DNA of 64,000 nt, from the NCBI RefSeq assembly GCF_030063185.1, contig NZ_JASISP010000001.1, forward strand, positions 603,106 to 667,105, given 5' to 3'. The first letter of the stretch is position 1, and every line of letters begins with the position of its first letter. Of this stretch, positions 25,434 through 33,150 are shown one piece after another. Under the pieces are notes generated by a model. That model saw nothing but the letters and a program-made list of their open reading frames with translations. It was not told the DNA's origin and ran no database searches. The stretch is from Arthrobacter sp. H35-D1. Lineage in GTDB: Bacteria; Actinomycetota; Actinomycetes; Actinomycetales; Micrococcaceae. Both the position numbers and the translations under genes were made by a program.

Positions 25434-26163
25434 GTCGGCTCCTTGCCGGTGAGTGGACGAATTGACGCTGGACCCAGCGCTGATAGAGCATATGTGCCGG
25501 AACTGAGACGAGGGCAGCACCCCCGGCCCATGCGCCGGCTCCGAGAACCAGACCGAGCAGTAATTTACCCGCGACAGAGGCGGTGCCGAAACCCACATGG
25601 TTGAGCGCATAAGCGGCAGCGGGCAGGAGCACGGCAAGCCAGGCGGGGAACCCGGCAGTGATGAGTGCCGCCGGCATGGCCACGCGGAAAAACGACTCCT
25701 CGCCCAGCACGGTAAGCAGGGAGAGCCCCCAAAACCGGACAGGTGCCCGCGCTGTTCGTGCAACGTCGCGCATCGTTTCTGCCCGCCCTGGCAGATTCAA
25801 TGACAGCAGCTCCACCGGAAGTGCATTGGTGCGGGTCCCGGCCGGCCGATGCAGAAGCCCAACCAAATCATGTTCGGTGCGGAATGAGACCCGTGCCAAG
25901 CCGACGGCGGCCGCGGCGGCCAGGAGGGTGGCCAAGGGTGACCCCAGATGCCCCAGCGCAAGCCAGGCGATGATTTCCCCGTTGTCCCAGGACCCCGGGA
26001 ACTGGTGCAGCAGGGCGCCTGCACCGGCGAGGCACGCAGCGCCGAGGACAACAGGGGCGGCCACCGACAAATGCTTCCTCCACCCCGGGCGTGCACTGCA
26101 CACCGCTGCAGTCAGGCCCAGCAGGATGAAAACGGCCAGGGCCGCGCCCAATACCGCATTCAT
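25390..26163 (-). CDS. CPBP-family intramembrane protease (SagE-like position)
   Basis: A 257-aa membrane protein with about seven hydrophobic segments and the CPBP (Abi) motifs: EESFFR (Glu155, Glu156, Arg160) and NHVGFG (His189). Enzymes of this family cleave CAAX-like or other membrane substrates; in streptolysin-type clusters the SagE homologue serves in immunity or leader removal. It starts 4 bases after the stop of the dehydrogenase gene, with GGAGG upstream. In this cluster it is the only protease-like gene, so it is the candidate for leader cleavage, immunity, or both. Confidence 0.85.
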   Translation of the reverse strand: MNAVLGAALAVFILLGLTAAVCSARPGWRKHLSVAAPVVLGAACLAGAGALLHQFPGSWDNGEIIAWLALGHLGSPLATLLAAAAAVGLARVSFRTEHDLVGLLHRPAGTRTNALPVELLSLNLPGRAETMRDVARTARAPVRFWGLSLLTVLGEESFFRVAMPAALITAGFPAWLAVLLPAAAYALNHVGFGTASVAGKLLLGLVLGAGAWAGGAALVSVPAHMLYQRWVQRQFVHSPARSRHDHATPSPRPRPRT

Positions 26164-26167
26164 GGCC

Positions 26168-27919
26168 TCAGCCTCCGTGACCGAGCCTGTTGGGGCGGCC
26201 GAGCGCCAGCAGCGAAGCGACAAATTTGTCCTGGCCGGTGTATCCGAGTATGCGGTTGAGCACTTCGTCGAAATAGCCTGCAACCGGGCAGGAACCCAGT
26301 CCCTGTGCTGTGGCAACCAGGGAGAGGTTCTGCAGCAGCGCGCCTTGGTCAAGGTGCGAAATGCGGTATCCGCGGGTTTTGTACTTCCAGGCAACCTTCT
26401 GTTGGTCATTGGCCAGCACCAGGACTGCCGGTGCGTAAAACAGCCACTCGGATTCAAAGGTAGCTGTGACCAGGGACAGGCGCATATCCCCTTTCAGCCG
26501 GGGAGACAGGGCGTGCCCCACTTTGTCGTAGACGTAATAGCCGGGCTCGATCCCGCTGACGTTGTTGATGATCACGCCCAGTTCATTGCTGTCCAGCCCG
26601 CCGATGCTCGGGTATGGGAATTTAGGAATTCCGCGCACCCCGTAGCCGTCTTCGGTGTCTGTGGAACCGGCGGCAAGGCGCAAAACGGTGGAAAGCTCTT
26701 CCAACGCCAGCGCTCCACGTTCGTAGCTGCGGACCACACGCCGGCCAGCCAAAACCTGGGCAAGCGACGCTTCTTCCGTGTCTGGATCGCCAGTGGGAAG
26801 CGGGATGCCCAAAGGGTCCGGCAGCGTGTGGTGAACAAGGTCCGCCGGGAGCTGGGTGCTGGACTGCTCCGCGCCAAAGAACTCCTGGACGGAGCGTTCA
26901 AAGATGCGGTGGGCCACCCGACGCAGAACGGGGTCCTGACCGGATTCGGAAACATCCGTCGCAGAGTCCAGTGCCTCGGCCACGGCGTCCCGTCCGCTGG
27001 CAGGCAGCGCCTCCCAGCGGACGGCCACTGCCAGGGCCTCGGCGCCGGGCCCTGCAGCTTCGTCTTCAGCCCTATCGGTGGTGCTGCCCGAGAGGGCGCC
27101 CACGCCATCCGTCGCTGTCGCGTCATCCGTCTCCGGTGGCGGAGGAGAAAATTCTTCCGATTCCGCTGACAGAGTGAGCACTGCCGCCAGCGACCGTTCA
27201 ACCCCGTCGCATCCCAACGCCCGATTGGCCAGGGCATCGATGAACGCATCCACAATCTGTATGGAGATCCCGCTGTTCGCGGACGCACCGGCCGCGAACA
27301 AGGCCCCGGCGACTACCCCGGCTGCCAACCCAACACTTCGTGCGGCGCGGTCGCCGGTGAGATATGAAGCCCGGGTCAAATGTCCGACCACGAACAGCAG
27401 GCCGTCGCTGGCCGCGAGGTCGCGGTCGGGGAATGCCTCCTGCAGCTCCCCCGCCTGAACATCGCTCCACTGCTTCTCGCTAATGAAACCAGGCGCCCCG
27501 GGCACGCTGCGCCAAAGGATGCCTTCTGCGAGCAAGAGGACATCCACCGTGTACATCGCGTCCACGGCTGCGGCATTGCTCCATAGCGGGCTCAACAACT
27601 GCTGGAAGCGCGGGGGCAGGTTCTGTGCGTGCATGCTCCAGCGTGAGCCGTCGCGGTGCAACCGTGTGAATGCCGAAAGGGTGGTTTCAAAATAAAATTT
27701 GCGCACGGTTGCCCGGGTGGCGGCGTCCGGCAGGCGGTTGAAACTGGCATGGGTGTGTTGGGAATTGAACTGGTAGGCCTCTGAAAGGGAACCGGTCAAG
27801 GAGGCGATGCGGCTGGTTGTCGCGTCGATGGTGTCCGGATCCAGTTCGGTCACAGTAGTCGGGGGAATCAGGGTCTGCTCAAGCATGCGTTTGAGCTGAT
27901 CCTCAGGGCGTGTTCTCAT
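26168..27919 (-). CDS. SagB-type azoline dehydrogenase (TOMM protein B)
   Basis: A 583-aa two-domain protein. The C-terminal about 195 residues are a nitroreductase-fold FMN domain: LAGRRVVRSYERGALALEELSTVL at about 390, GGLDSNELGVIINNVSGIEPGYYVYD, and HLDQGALLQNLSLVATAQGLGSCPVAGYFDE near the end, all typical of SagB/BcerB dehydrogenases. The N-terminal 380 residues form a helical second domain interrupted by an acidic low-complexity linker (about 245-290). It would oxidise azolines to azoles with FMN. Start at 27919 (MRTRPEDQLKRML) has GAGGAG seven bases upstream. Between proteins C and CPBP in the operon. Confidence 0.9.
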   Translation of the reverse strand: MRTRPEDQLKRMLEQTLIPPTTVTELDPDTIDATTSRIASLTGSLSEAYQFNSQHTHASFNRLPDAATRATVRKFYFETTLSAFTRLHRDGSRWSMHAQNLPPRFQQLLSPLWSNAAAVDAMYTVDVLLLAEGILWRSVPGAPGFISEKQWSDVQAGELQEAFPDRDLAASDGLLFVVGHLTRASYLTGDRAARSVGLAAGVVAGALFAAGASANSGISIQIVDAFIDALANRALGCDGVERSLAAVLTLSAESEEFSPPPPETDDATATDGVGALSGSTTDRAEDEAAGPGAEALAVAVRWEALPASGRDAVAEALDSATDVSESGQDPVLRRVAHRIFERSVQEFFGAEQSSTQLPADLVHHTLPDPLGIPLPTGDPDTEEASLAQVLAGRRVVRSYERGALALEELSTVLRLAAGSTDTEDGYGVRGIPKFPYPSIGGLDSNELGVIINNVSGIEPGYYVYDKVGHALSPRLKGDMRLSLVTATFESEWLFYAPAVLVLANDQQKVAWKYKTRGYRISHLDQGALLQNLSLVATAQGLGSCPVAGYFDEVLNRILGYTGQDKFVASLLALGRPNRLGHGG

Positions 27920-27953
27920 GGCAGGGCTCCTCTGGCGGTGGTGGCTCGGATGA

Positions 27954-28904
27954 CTACAGGAACGGGTGACGGAGGTCGTTGCGGTTGGCCAGGTCGCGGG
28001 GTGTCCTGGCAAGGCGCATGACTCGGTCACGGATCACGTGCATTCGTTCCAGATCCAAGCGCAGGACATGGTTCTCCAGAAAGCTGCCCTTGCCTGTGAG
28101 ATGTTGAAGCACGGAAAGCGAGGCGTAGGATGCGGCCAGGTCGGCGACTGCGTACGGCACCGGTGCCGTTGCCGGTACGGCCGCGGTTGCGGTCTTGAGG
28201 AACTGGTAGTCCATTCGCATAGTTCGGCCGGACTCGTCCATGGTGTCCAGGTCGTAGTAGCCGACGGTCATGCCCGGGATAAATGTCGGGCCCACCATGA
28301 CCTCCCCGCCGTCAACGTAAACCAGCTGCCAGGGTGTCCCGGTTTCCATGGCGGCCTCGTCAGCGTCATAAAAAAGTCCAGGGTTCAGCGCGTCTGCGGC
28401 GACCACCACAAAATCGCAGTCCTCAAATGCAGTTATCAGCTCTGCGGCCTGCTCAACCGGGCGTCGGAGCAGGTCCGTAAGCTGCCGTGCAACGGCAGTG
28501 CCGACCCGCCCCTCTCCCACCACGGCGAGTTGGGCGGCCGCTGGAATCCCTGGACTGCCGAGTCCTGCGATCGCGTAGCCGTAGTTCCGGTCGGCATCGG
28601 GGATCAAGGCATGCCCGTCCAGAAGATGTTGGGTGAACTCAGCTGCGTCCAGCGCATCCGTGTCCGTAGACGACGCCGCCTCGGTTACAGTTCGCGGGAC
28701 GGCGAATGCTTCAGCGAAGTTGGCCAGCCTACCCCGCCCTTTCGTGTCCTCGATCCTGTGGGAGGTGGCCGACCTTGACCCATGGCGGATAAAGACCTCA
28801 TTGTCGGAACAACGGATGATCGCCACAGCAGGGTTGACGAGAAGTCGCGGTGCGTCGGCGGGGGCCTGGGTGGTGTCGGTTTGGTTGATGATGGTCTGGG
28901 TCAT
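27954..28904 (-). CDS. TOMM leader-binding E1-like protein (protein C)
   Basis: A 316-aa protein. Residues about 15-100 look like the RiPP recognition element: PRLLVNPAVAIIRCSDNEVFIRHG followed by helices, as in SagC/ThiF-like TOMM partners. Then a Rossmann motif LAVVGEGRVGTAVARQL (Gly130-Gly132-Gly135) and an acidic patch, without the CxxC zinc pairs of true E1 enzymes. In two-protein cyclodehydratases, C binds the precursor leader and activates YcaO. AGGAGG lies before the ATG at 28904. Confidence 0.85.
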   Translation of the reverse strand: MTQTIINQTDTTQAPADAPRLLVNPAVAIIRCSDNEVFIRHGSRSATSHRIEDTKGRGRLANFAEAFAVPRTVTEAASSTDTDALDAAEFTQHLLDGHALIPDADRNYGYAIAGLGSPGIPAAAQLAVVGEGRVGTAVARQLTDLLRRPVEQAAELITAFEDCDFVVVAADALNPGLFYDADEAAMETGTPWQLVYVDGGEVMVGPTFIPGMTVGYYDLDTMDESGRTMRMDYQFLKTATAAVPATAPVPYAVADLAASYASLSVLQHLTGKGSFLENHVLRLDLERMHVIRDRVMRLARTPRDLANRNDLRHPFL

Positions 28905-28949
28905 GGAATTTCCTCCTGGTGAAGGGACGTGGATGCCCGAGGTGGATGT

Positions 28950-29348
28950 TCAGAGGTTTCTGCTGCTTTGCCGGATAAATGCCTTGGATCGAAGTGCGAA
29001 TGCGGTGAAAATCAAGGCTCCCGTGCTGGTGGCGATGATGGCACCGGCCCACAGCGGGTAGGAGGGGGCCAGCATGAACCCGCCCACCAGGGAGTACATG
29101 CAGTAGGCGGCGGTGGAGACCACCCCGAACCAGTGCCTGCGGGCCAGGAATACGATTCCGGAGGCCAGAAACGCCAAGGTGAGGAACAAACCTGCATCGA
29201 TTGCGGTGGGAGGGATGGCTCCCGGGACACCGACGGGATTTAGCACCCCCACCACAACAAGTGGCGCCTTGAGCGAAAGTGAGACGATTGCCGCCCGGAC
29301 AAAGAAGGAGCCGGACGGGGTGGATGCGGTGCTTCGAAGTGTCGCCAT
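28950..29348 (-). CDS. small membrane protein of the TOMM cluster
   Basis: A 132-aa protein with about four membrane helices (KAPLVVVGVLNPVGV, AGLFLTLAFLASGIVFLA, WFGVVSTAAYCMYSLVGGFML, LWAGAIIATSTGALIFTAFAL). I do not recognise a domain. It has a good ribosome site (GAGGAG) and starts 9 bases after the YcaO stop, so it is cotranscribed. By position it recalls SagF-like membrane proteins of unknown role; immunity, or a second part of the exporter, are possible jobs. Confidence 0.75.
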   Translation of the reverse strand: MATLRSTASTPSGSFFVRAAIVSLSLKAPLVVVGVLNPVGVPGAIPPTAIDAGLFLTLAFLASGIVFLARRHWFGVVSTAAYCMYSLVGGFMLAPSYPLWAGAIIATSTGALIFTAFALRSKAFIRQSSRNL

Positions 29349-29357
29349 GGCTTCTCC

Positions 29358-30809
29358 TCAGGGGTAGGGCAAAGGATCAGTGGGCATGTCGGCGAGGGTC
29401 CAGTCGTGTTCCTGGAGACCAAGTTTGGTGCGCAGCGTCCGGTAACGGGGGTGGCCCAGCATGGGCAAATTCGGTGGAAATGCAGGGACCAATTCGGGGA
29501 CGAAGACCTTGCGCAGCCTCACCTTGCGGAATGACTCCGGGGTGAGGTCAAAGGCGATGGGGGTGAAGCCGTTGTGACGGAAAAGTTCCAGCACGGCCGA
29601 ATACTCGTCGGAAGGATTGGAGGAGGGCAACTCCGACAAGAGGACTGTGGGCTGCATCGGAGAACGGAAGTACCAGTCCAATTTGGGCTGGTTTTCCTGG
29701 TATCCGTAGTAAGGAACCACTTGGATGAAATTCTTGAAATCCGCAGGTTTGGCATCCCTGTTTATGCCAAACATGCGGCTAAAGCCCATGGCCAGTTCCC
29801 AGTCCTCGGCCAACATCGGCGTGCGGACCATGCGTTCGGCCTGGACCACTTCACTCAGGGCGCTGCGTATGGCTGCTTCGATGCTTAAACCGACTCCGCC
29901 GCCGGCCATGTAGGCGTTTTCATCCAAGTCTTCTTCAAAGTTGATGGCGGTGACGACGTAAACGTCCTCAATGTCCAGACGGTGGAGATAAAAGTCCATG
30001 CCCACCCCCGCCCGTTCGGCGTCGGTGAGCCACTGGTTGATGGCAGGATCGGCAAAGGGCCGGTCCACGACAATCCGGGACAGGGGCACCTTGCAAAACC
30101 AGGACAGATTCACGGCATCACGTTCAATGACTTCCAACAATCCGTGGCTGAGTGCCTCTTCATCGGTGACGTGGGTCGCCAGGCCACCGGAACTGGAAGC
30201 GCCAATCCGGGCTTCGCCCGGCTCAGAGATGTAGAAAAGGTGCACCAGTTGTGCGGGAACCCAGTGGCTCCCTCCCGTCAAAAGGTTGGTGCCGCGATGC
30301 CAGGTCAGCGTGGTGTCGGGAGTCCACCGCTGACAGCGGAAGCCCACTTCGTCCAACTGTTCGTCGGTGAAGATGCTGTAGTCCTTGGGATGGACAATGG
30401 TGAATCCACGTTGTTCCATCTGCCGGGCGGTGGCGACGGTGCGGTTCTCCGGCCCGAGCATCTCCATCGACGAAAACGACCCGAGCATGCGCTCAATGGC
30501 TTCTCCCAAGGAAGAAGCCACTGAGTCGAAGAGCGCGAGTCCCTTTCCGCCGCCGTAGATGTCCCGGTCCAGGCCGGCATTCAAGGCTCCGAGTCCAAGC
30601 ATGCGCCGGAACGTGTGGTCCAGGGAGAACGGGGCGGCCGAACCTTGGTAGCCGCCAGTGCCTAGACCTGAGCGGAACGTCGTCAGGACATTTCGTATCT
30701 GGCCGAAGGGGCTGTAGACATCGAGCATTTCCTGTAATGCGGCTGAACGGTCGCTGTCCTGGGACGGCGGCGCCCAGGTCACCGAGTGATTGTAGACGGT
30801 GTGTTTCAC
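29358..30809 (-). CDS. YcaO cyclodehydratase (TOMM protein D)
   Basis: A 483-aa YcaO protein. The three ATP/Mg-binding segments are present: SSLGEAIER (Glu103, Glu106, Arg107), HGLLEVIERD (Glu226, Glu229, Arg230) and IRSALSEVVQAER (Glu320, Gln323). The protein ends in PLPYP, the C-terminal PxPxP seen in azoline-forming YcaO enzymes. It uses ATP to convert Cys, Ser or Thr of the precursor into azolines, with protein C presenting the leader. GTG start at 30809 is set by AAGGAG seven bases upstream; the longer frame is not needed. The YcaO is separate from C, as in streptolysin S and plantazolicin clusters. Confidence 0.95.
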   Translation of the reverse strand: MKHTVYNHSVTWAPPSQDSDRSAALQEMLDVYSPFGQIRNVLTTFRSGLGTGGYQGSAAPFSLDHTFRRMLGLGALNAGLDRDIYGGGKGLALFDSVASSLGEAIERMLGSFSSMEMLGPENRTVATARQMEQRGFTIVHPKDYSIFTDEQLDEVGFRCQRWTPDTTLTWHRGTNLLTGGSHWVPAQLVHLFYISEPGEARIGASSSGGLATHVTDEEALSHGLLEVIERDAVNLSWFCKVPLSRIVVDRPFADPAINQWLTDAERAGVGMDFYLHRLDIEDVYVVTAINFEEDLDENAYMAGGGVGLSIEAAIRSALSEVVQAERMVRTPMLAEDWELAMGFSRMFGINRDAKPADFKNFIQVVPYYGYQENQPKLDWYFRSPMQPTVLLSELPSSNPSDEYSAVLELFRHNGFTPIAFDLTPESFRKVRLRKVFVPELVPAFPPNLPMLGHPRYRTLRTKLGLQEHDWTLADMPTDPLPYP

Positions 30810-30848
30810 GGTATCTCCTTGAGGGCAGGGAACGGGACGGATCATGTG

Positions 30849-31688
30849 CTAGGCGCGTTTCCAGAAACGCAAGCCCAAGAAGACGCAAACAATGCTCAAC
30901 GGCAGGGAAATCCATAGGCGAAGCCACTGCACTGTGGTGACTTCCAGGCCGGCATAAACGCCGATCATGACGTCAAACCACTGCTTGAGCGGGTTCCATT
31001 GAAGGATGGATTGGATGGCTGACGGCAGTCCATCGATGGGGGCCGCGGCCCCGGAGCCAAAAAACAGTATGAAGAACAACGCGGCGCTGAGTGCTTGAAT
31101 GGTCCGCGAACCCGCCGGGAGTGTGCCGATGAGGAATCCAAGGGCACTGAGCCAGCCGATCAATCCAAGCGTCAGTGCGATGAACCGCCATCCCCACACG
31201 GTCGGCAGCAGCCCGTGCTGGCTGGCAATGACGGCCATGACAATGCCACAGGCGGCTGCCACCAACACGAGCATCGACAGGAGCGTGGCCAGCGCAAACA
31301 TCGCGCCTGGCAATGGCAGCACCCGGTACCTGCGGACCACCGAGCGGATACGAAGTTCCGCCAAATAGATGGGAAGCCCCATTAGCAACAGATTTGCCGC
31401 AACTGTTCCCAGCAGGGCTGGAAACATCACGTCTATGAACCTGGCTCCGCCGGGCAATATTTCATTGGCGTAAGGAATGCCGATGAACACATAGATGACC
31501 AGCGGAAAACCGAGAGAGAAGAAGATCGCCACGGGTTCGCGCAGGAGAAGGACGAGTTCTTGACGGAACCAGGCCGTCAGGATGTGCAGGGCCGGGGCCG
31601 CGGGTGATCTTGTCTCGTCCAAGGGGCGTGGGCTGCCGTCTGCCGGATTCCCGCCGTCCGGGTGCGGGTGCTGTACCTTAGCCGTCAT
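30849..31688 (-). CDS. ABC-2 type permease of the TOMM exporter
   Basis: A 279-aa protein with a cytoplasmic N-terminus of about 45 residues and six membrane helices in ABC-2 layout (LLLREPVAIFFSLGFPLVIYVF first, PLPGAMFALATLLSMLVLV, GFLIGTLPAGSRTIQALSAALFFILFFGSG, then a C-terminal helix ending in LRFWKRA). It should form the membrane part of a peptide exporter with the ATPase upstream. ATG at 31688 overlaps the ATPase end by 11 bases and has AAAGGA upstream. Confidence 0.9.
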   Translation of the reverse strand: MTAKVQHPHPDGGNPADGSPRPLDETRSPAAPALHILTAWFRQELVLLLREPVAIFFSLGFPLVIYVFIGIPYANEILPGGARFIDVMFPALLGTVAANLLLMGLPIYLAELRIRSVVRRYRVLPLPGAMFALATLLSMLVLVAAACGIVMAVIASQHGLLPTVWGWRFIALTLGLIGWLSALGFLIGTLPAGSRTIQALSAALFFILFFGSGAAAPIDGLPSAIQSILQWNPLKQWFDVMIGVYAGLEVTTVQWLRLWISLPLSIVCVFLGLRFWKRA

Positions 31689-32625
31689 GTCGATTCCTTT
31701 CGTGTTCCGGCCCGTTGTTCGTGGGGGCAGCCGCAAAGGCATACACATCCTCCAAACGAACGGGCCCGCTGAGAAGGTCGATGTAGGAAATTCTTCCGTC
31801 GGCGCGTTCGGTTTCGATCCGGCCTGCGATCTGGGTCAGCTCCTCGCGTTCGCCGACAATGCTGATGTTGTCGCCTTGCTGCAAGGGGCGCACACCGAAG
31901 GCCGCAAGGGAGCTTGCCGTTCCAGGCACAACTCCGGTCAGGCGCAGCCGCCACGTTCCGCCGGCAACGGCGAGCACCTCAGCAACGGGGCCATCGAGAA
32001 TAATTCGTCCGCTGTGCAGGACCACGATTCGGTCGGCGAATGCCTCTGCTTCGCTCAGGTCGTGGGTGGAGGCCAACACGGACATGCCCCTCGAGCGCAG
32101 GTCGCGCAGGAACTCCCACAGCTCTGCACGGGCGGTCGGGTCCAAACCGCTGGTGGGTTCGTCCAGGATCAGCAGCCGGGGTCGGCCGATGCACGCCAGT
32201 GCGATGTCCAAACGGCGCTGCCAGCCTCCGGAAAGTCGGTCAATCAGCTGGTTCATCCGGTCCGAGAGGCCCAGTGAATCCAGGATGGAGTCGACCGGGC
32301 CCGGATCCCGGTAGAGCGATGACACGGATCGGACGGCTTCCTTAACCTTGAGCCGCTGCGGCAGCCCGGCTTCTTGAAGCTGGACACCGACGTCGAATCG
32401 GTGGCGGCCGCCGGGGACAACCTCGCGGTTGTTGATCGTTGCGGACCCCGAATCGGCGGTGCGCAAACCCGAAAGGATTTCCATCGCCGTTGTCTTCCCT
32501 GATCCGTTTGGCCCCACAAGAACGACAATATTTCCCGGATCGACGCTCAGATTGATGCCATCGAGTGCGGGGGTCGGCATCCCTTTGTACCGCTTATGGA
32601 TGTTGGACAGCGTAGCGACGGCCAT
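31678..32625 (-). CDS. ABC transporter ATP-binding protein of the TOMM exporter
   Basis: A 315-aa ABC ATPase: Walker A GPNGSGKTT (39-47), signature LSGGWQRRL, Walker B LLILDEPTSGLD, switch His in ASTHDLSEAEAFADR, plus a C-terminal region of about 80 residues as in drug and bacteriocin exporters (CcmA type). It has no C39 peptidase domain, so it does not itself remove the leader. Starting 75 bases after the precursor gene, behind a hairpin. With the next gene it likely exports the mature peptide, which also protects the producer. Confidence 0.93.
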   Translation of the reverse strand: MAVATLSNIHKRYKGMPTPALDGINLSVDPGNIVVLVGPNGSGKTTAMEILSGLRTADSGSATINNREVVPGGRHRFDVGVQLQEAGLPQRLKVKEAVRSVSSLYRDPGPVDSILDSLGLSDRMNQLIDRLSGGWQRRLDIALACIGRPRLLILDEPTSGLDPTARAELWEFLRDLRSRGMSVLASTHDLSEAEAFADRIVVLHSGRIILDGPVAEVLAVAGGTWRLRLTGVVPGTASSLAAFGVRPLQQGDNISIVGEREELTQIAGRIETERADGRISYIDLLSGPVRLEDVYAFAAAPTNNGPEHERNRHDG

Positions 32626-32652
32626 GATTTTGCCTTTCGGTGGGGAGGGGAT

Positions 32653-32692
32653 GGGGATGACGCGGCCCAGGCGCCGGAGTCGTGTCATCCCC
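32653..32692 (-). terminator. hairpin between precursor and exporter genes
   Basis: GGGGATGAC (32653-32661) and its complement GTCATCCCC (32684-32692) enclose a GC-rich loop that can pair further. On the minus strand it directly follows the precursor stop and precedes the ATPase gene. Such hairpins usually act as partial terminators or RNA stabilisers that make precursor message exceed enzyme message. Confidence 0.6.
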
Positions 32693-32700
32693 GGCTGGGG

Positions 32701-32814
32701 CTAGAAGACGGAAGCCCAGCACCAACAGCAGCAGGAGCAGCACCAGCCACCGGGGGCCACGGCGTTTTCGCCCGTGAAATGCTTCTCTTCGGCACGTCCA
32801 AGAGTTGAGATCAT
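32701..32814 (-). CDS. TOMM precursor peptide, Cys-rich core
   Basis: A 37-aa ORF with a strong ribosome site (GGGAGGTGAAAAAC before ATG at 32814). The leader begins MISTLGRAEEKHFTGENA and the peptide ends APGG-WCCSCCCWCWASVF: six Cys, two Ser and three Trp in 14 residues. This fits the substrate of the YcaO/C/SagB enzymes downstream. The Gly-Gly before the Trp is a plausible cleavage point. No Thr; up to six thiazoles and two oxazoles are possible, though which residues cyclise cannot be read. It is codirectional with and at the head of the enzyme and exporter genes. I do not recognise the core as a known family member. Confidence 0.92.
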   Translation of the reverse strand: MISTLGRAEEKHFTGENAVAPGGWCCSCCCWCWASVF

Positions 32815-32842
32815 GTTTTTCACCTCCCAGCGGTCTCTGGAT

Positions 32843-32870
32843 GCGGGACGACCCGCAAGTCTTGGCTTGC
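32843..32870. promoter_or_regulatory. small palindromes in the precursor 5' region
   Basis: GCGGG-ACGA-CCCGC (32843-32856) and GCAAG-TCTTGG-CTTGC (32855-32870) are adjacent inverted repeats 30-55 bases upstream of the precursor ATG. They may be 5' UTR stems or an operator. The rest of the 336-base gap up to the kinase gene must hold the promoter, which I could not place with confidence. Confidence 0.4.
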
Positions 32871-33082
32871 AGCGAAGTGCCGGTCCGGCCGGCCTTCACC
32901 CACTACGTTTCCCGAAACACGCAGCGTGGGGTATCCATCAAACGTTTTGAGATGGTGCGACGAATTGATGAACCCGAGCGGCGGGGTGGATTTGGATTCA
33001 GTGATTGGGTGAATTCGGCTCAGGGGTGCCCCACGGCCAACGGCACCGCTGGGAAGCCTGGAGAAACCCCACCACAAACAGC

Positions 33083-33121
33083 AAAGGCGGCACCCCTGCG
33101 TATGCACGGAGTGCTGCCTTT
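33083..33121 (-). terminator. hairpin after the histidine kinase gene
   Basis: AAAGGCGGCAC (33083-33093) and GTGCTGCCTTT (33111-33121) pair with one wobble position. On the minus strand it follows the kinase stop at 33151, which suggests that the precursor has its own promoter downstream. Confidence 0.6.
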
Positions 33122-33150
33122 CGTGCCCGGAGGCCGTTCTGTGCGGGACG

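Noticed and set aside
30810-30845. Longer start of the YcaO gene at 30845
   Set aside because: AAGGAG seven bases before the GTG at 30809 fits better, and the extra 12 residues would read through that ribosome site.
31678-32625. Leader peptidase domain (C39) in the ABC transporter
   Set aside because: The ATPase is a short single ABC domain with its Walker A at residue 39, leaving no room for a peptidase domain.
32701-32814. Lanthipeptide or thiopeptide precursor
   Set aside because: No LanB-, LanC- or LanM-like gene and no pyridine-forming enzyme is present; the YcaO, C and SagB set points to azoles instead.
32594-32899. 101-aa minus-strand ORF overlapping the precursor in another frame
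   Set aside because: It lacks a good ribosome site, has a long Leu run caused by the Cys/Trp codons of the precursor read out of frame, and runs into the ATPase gene.
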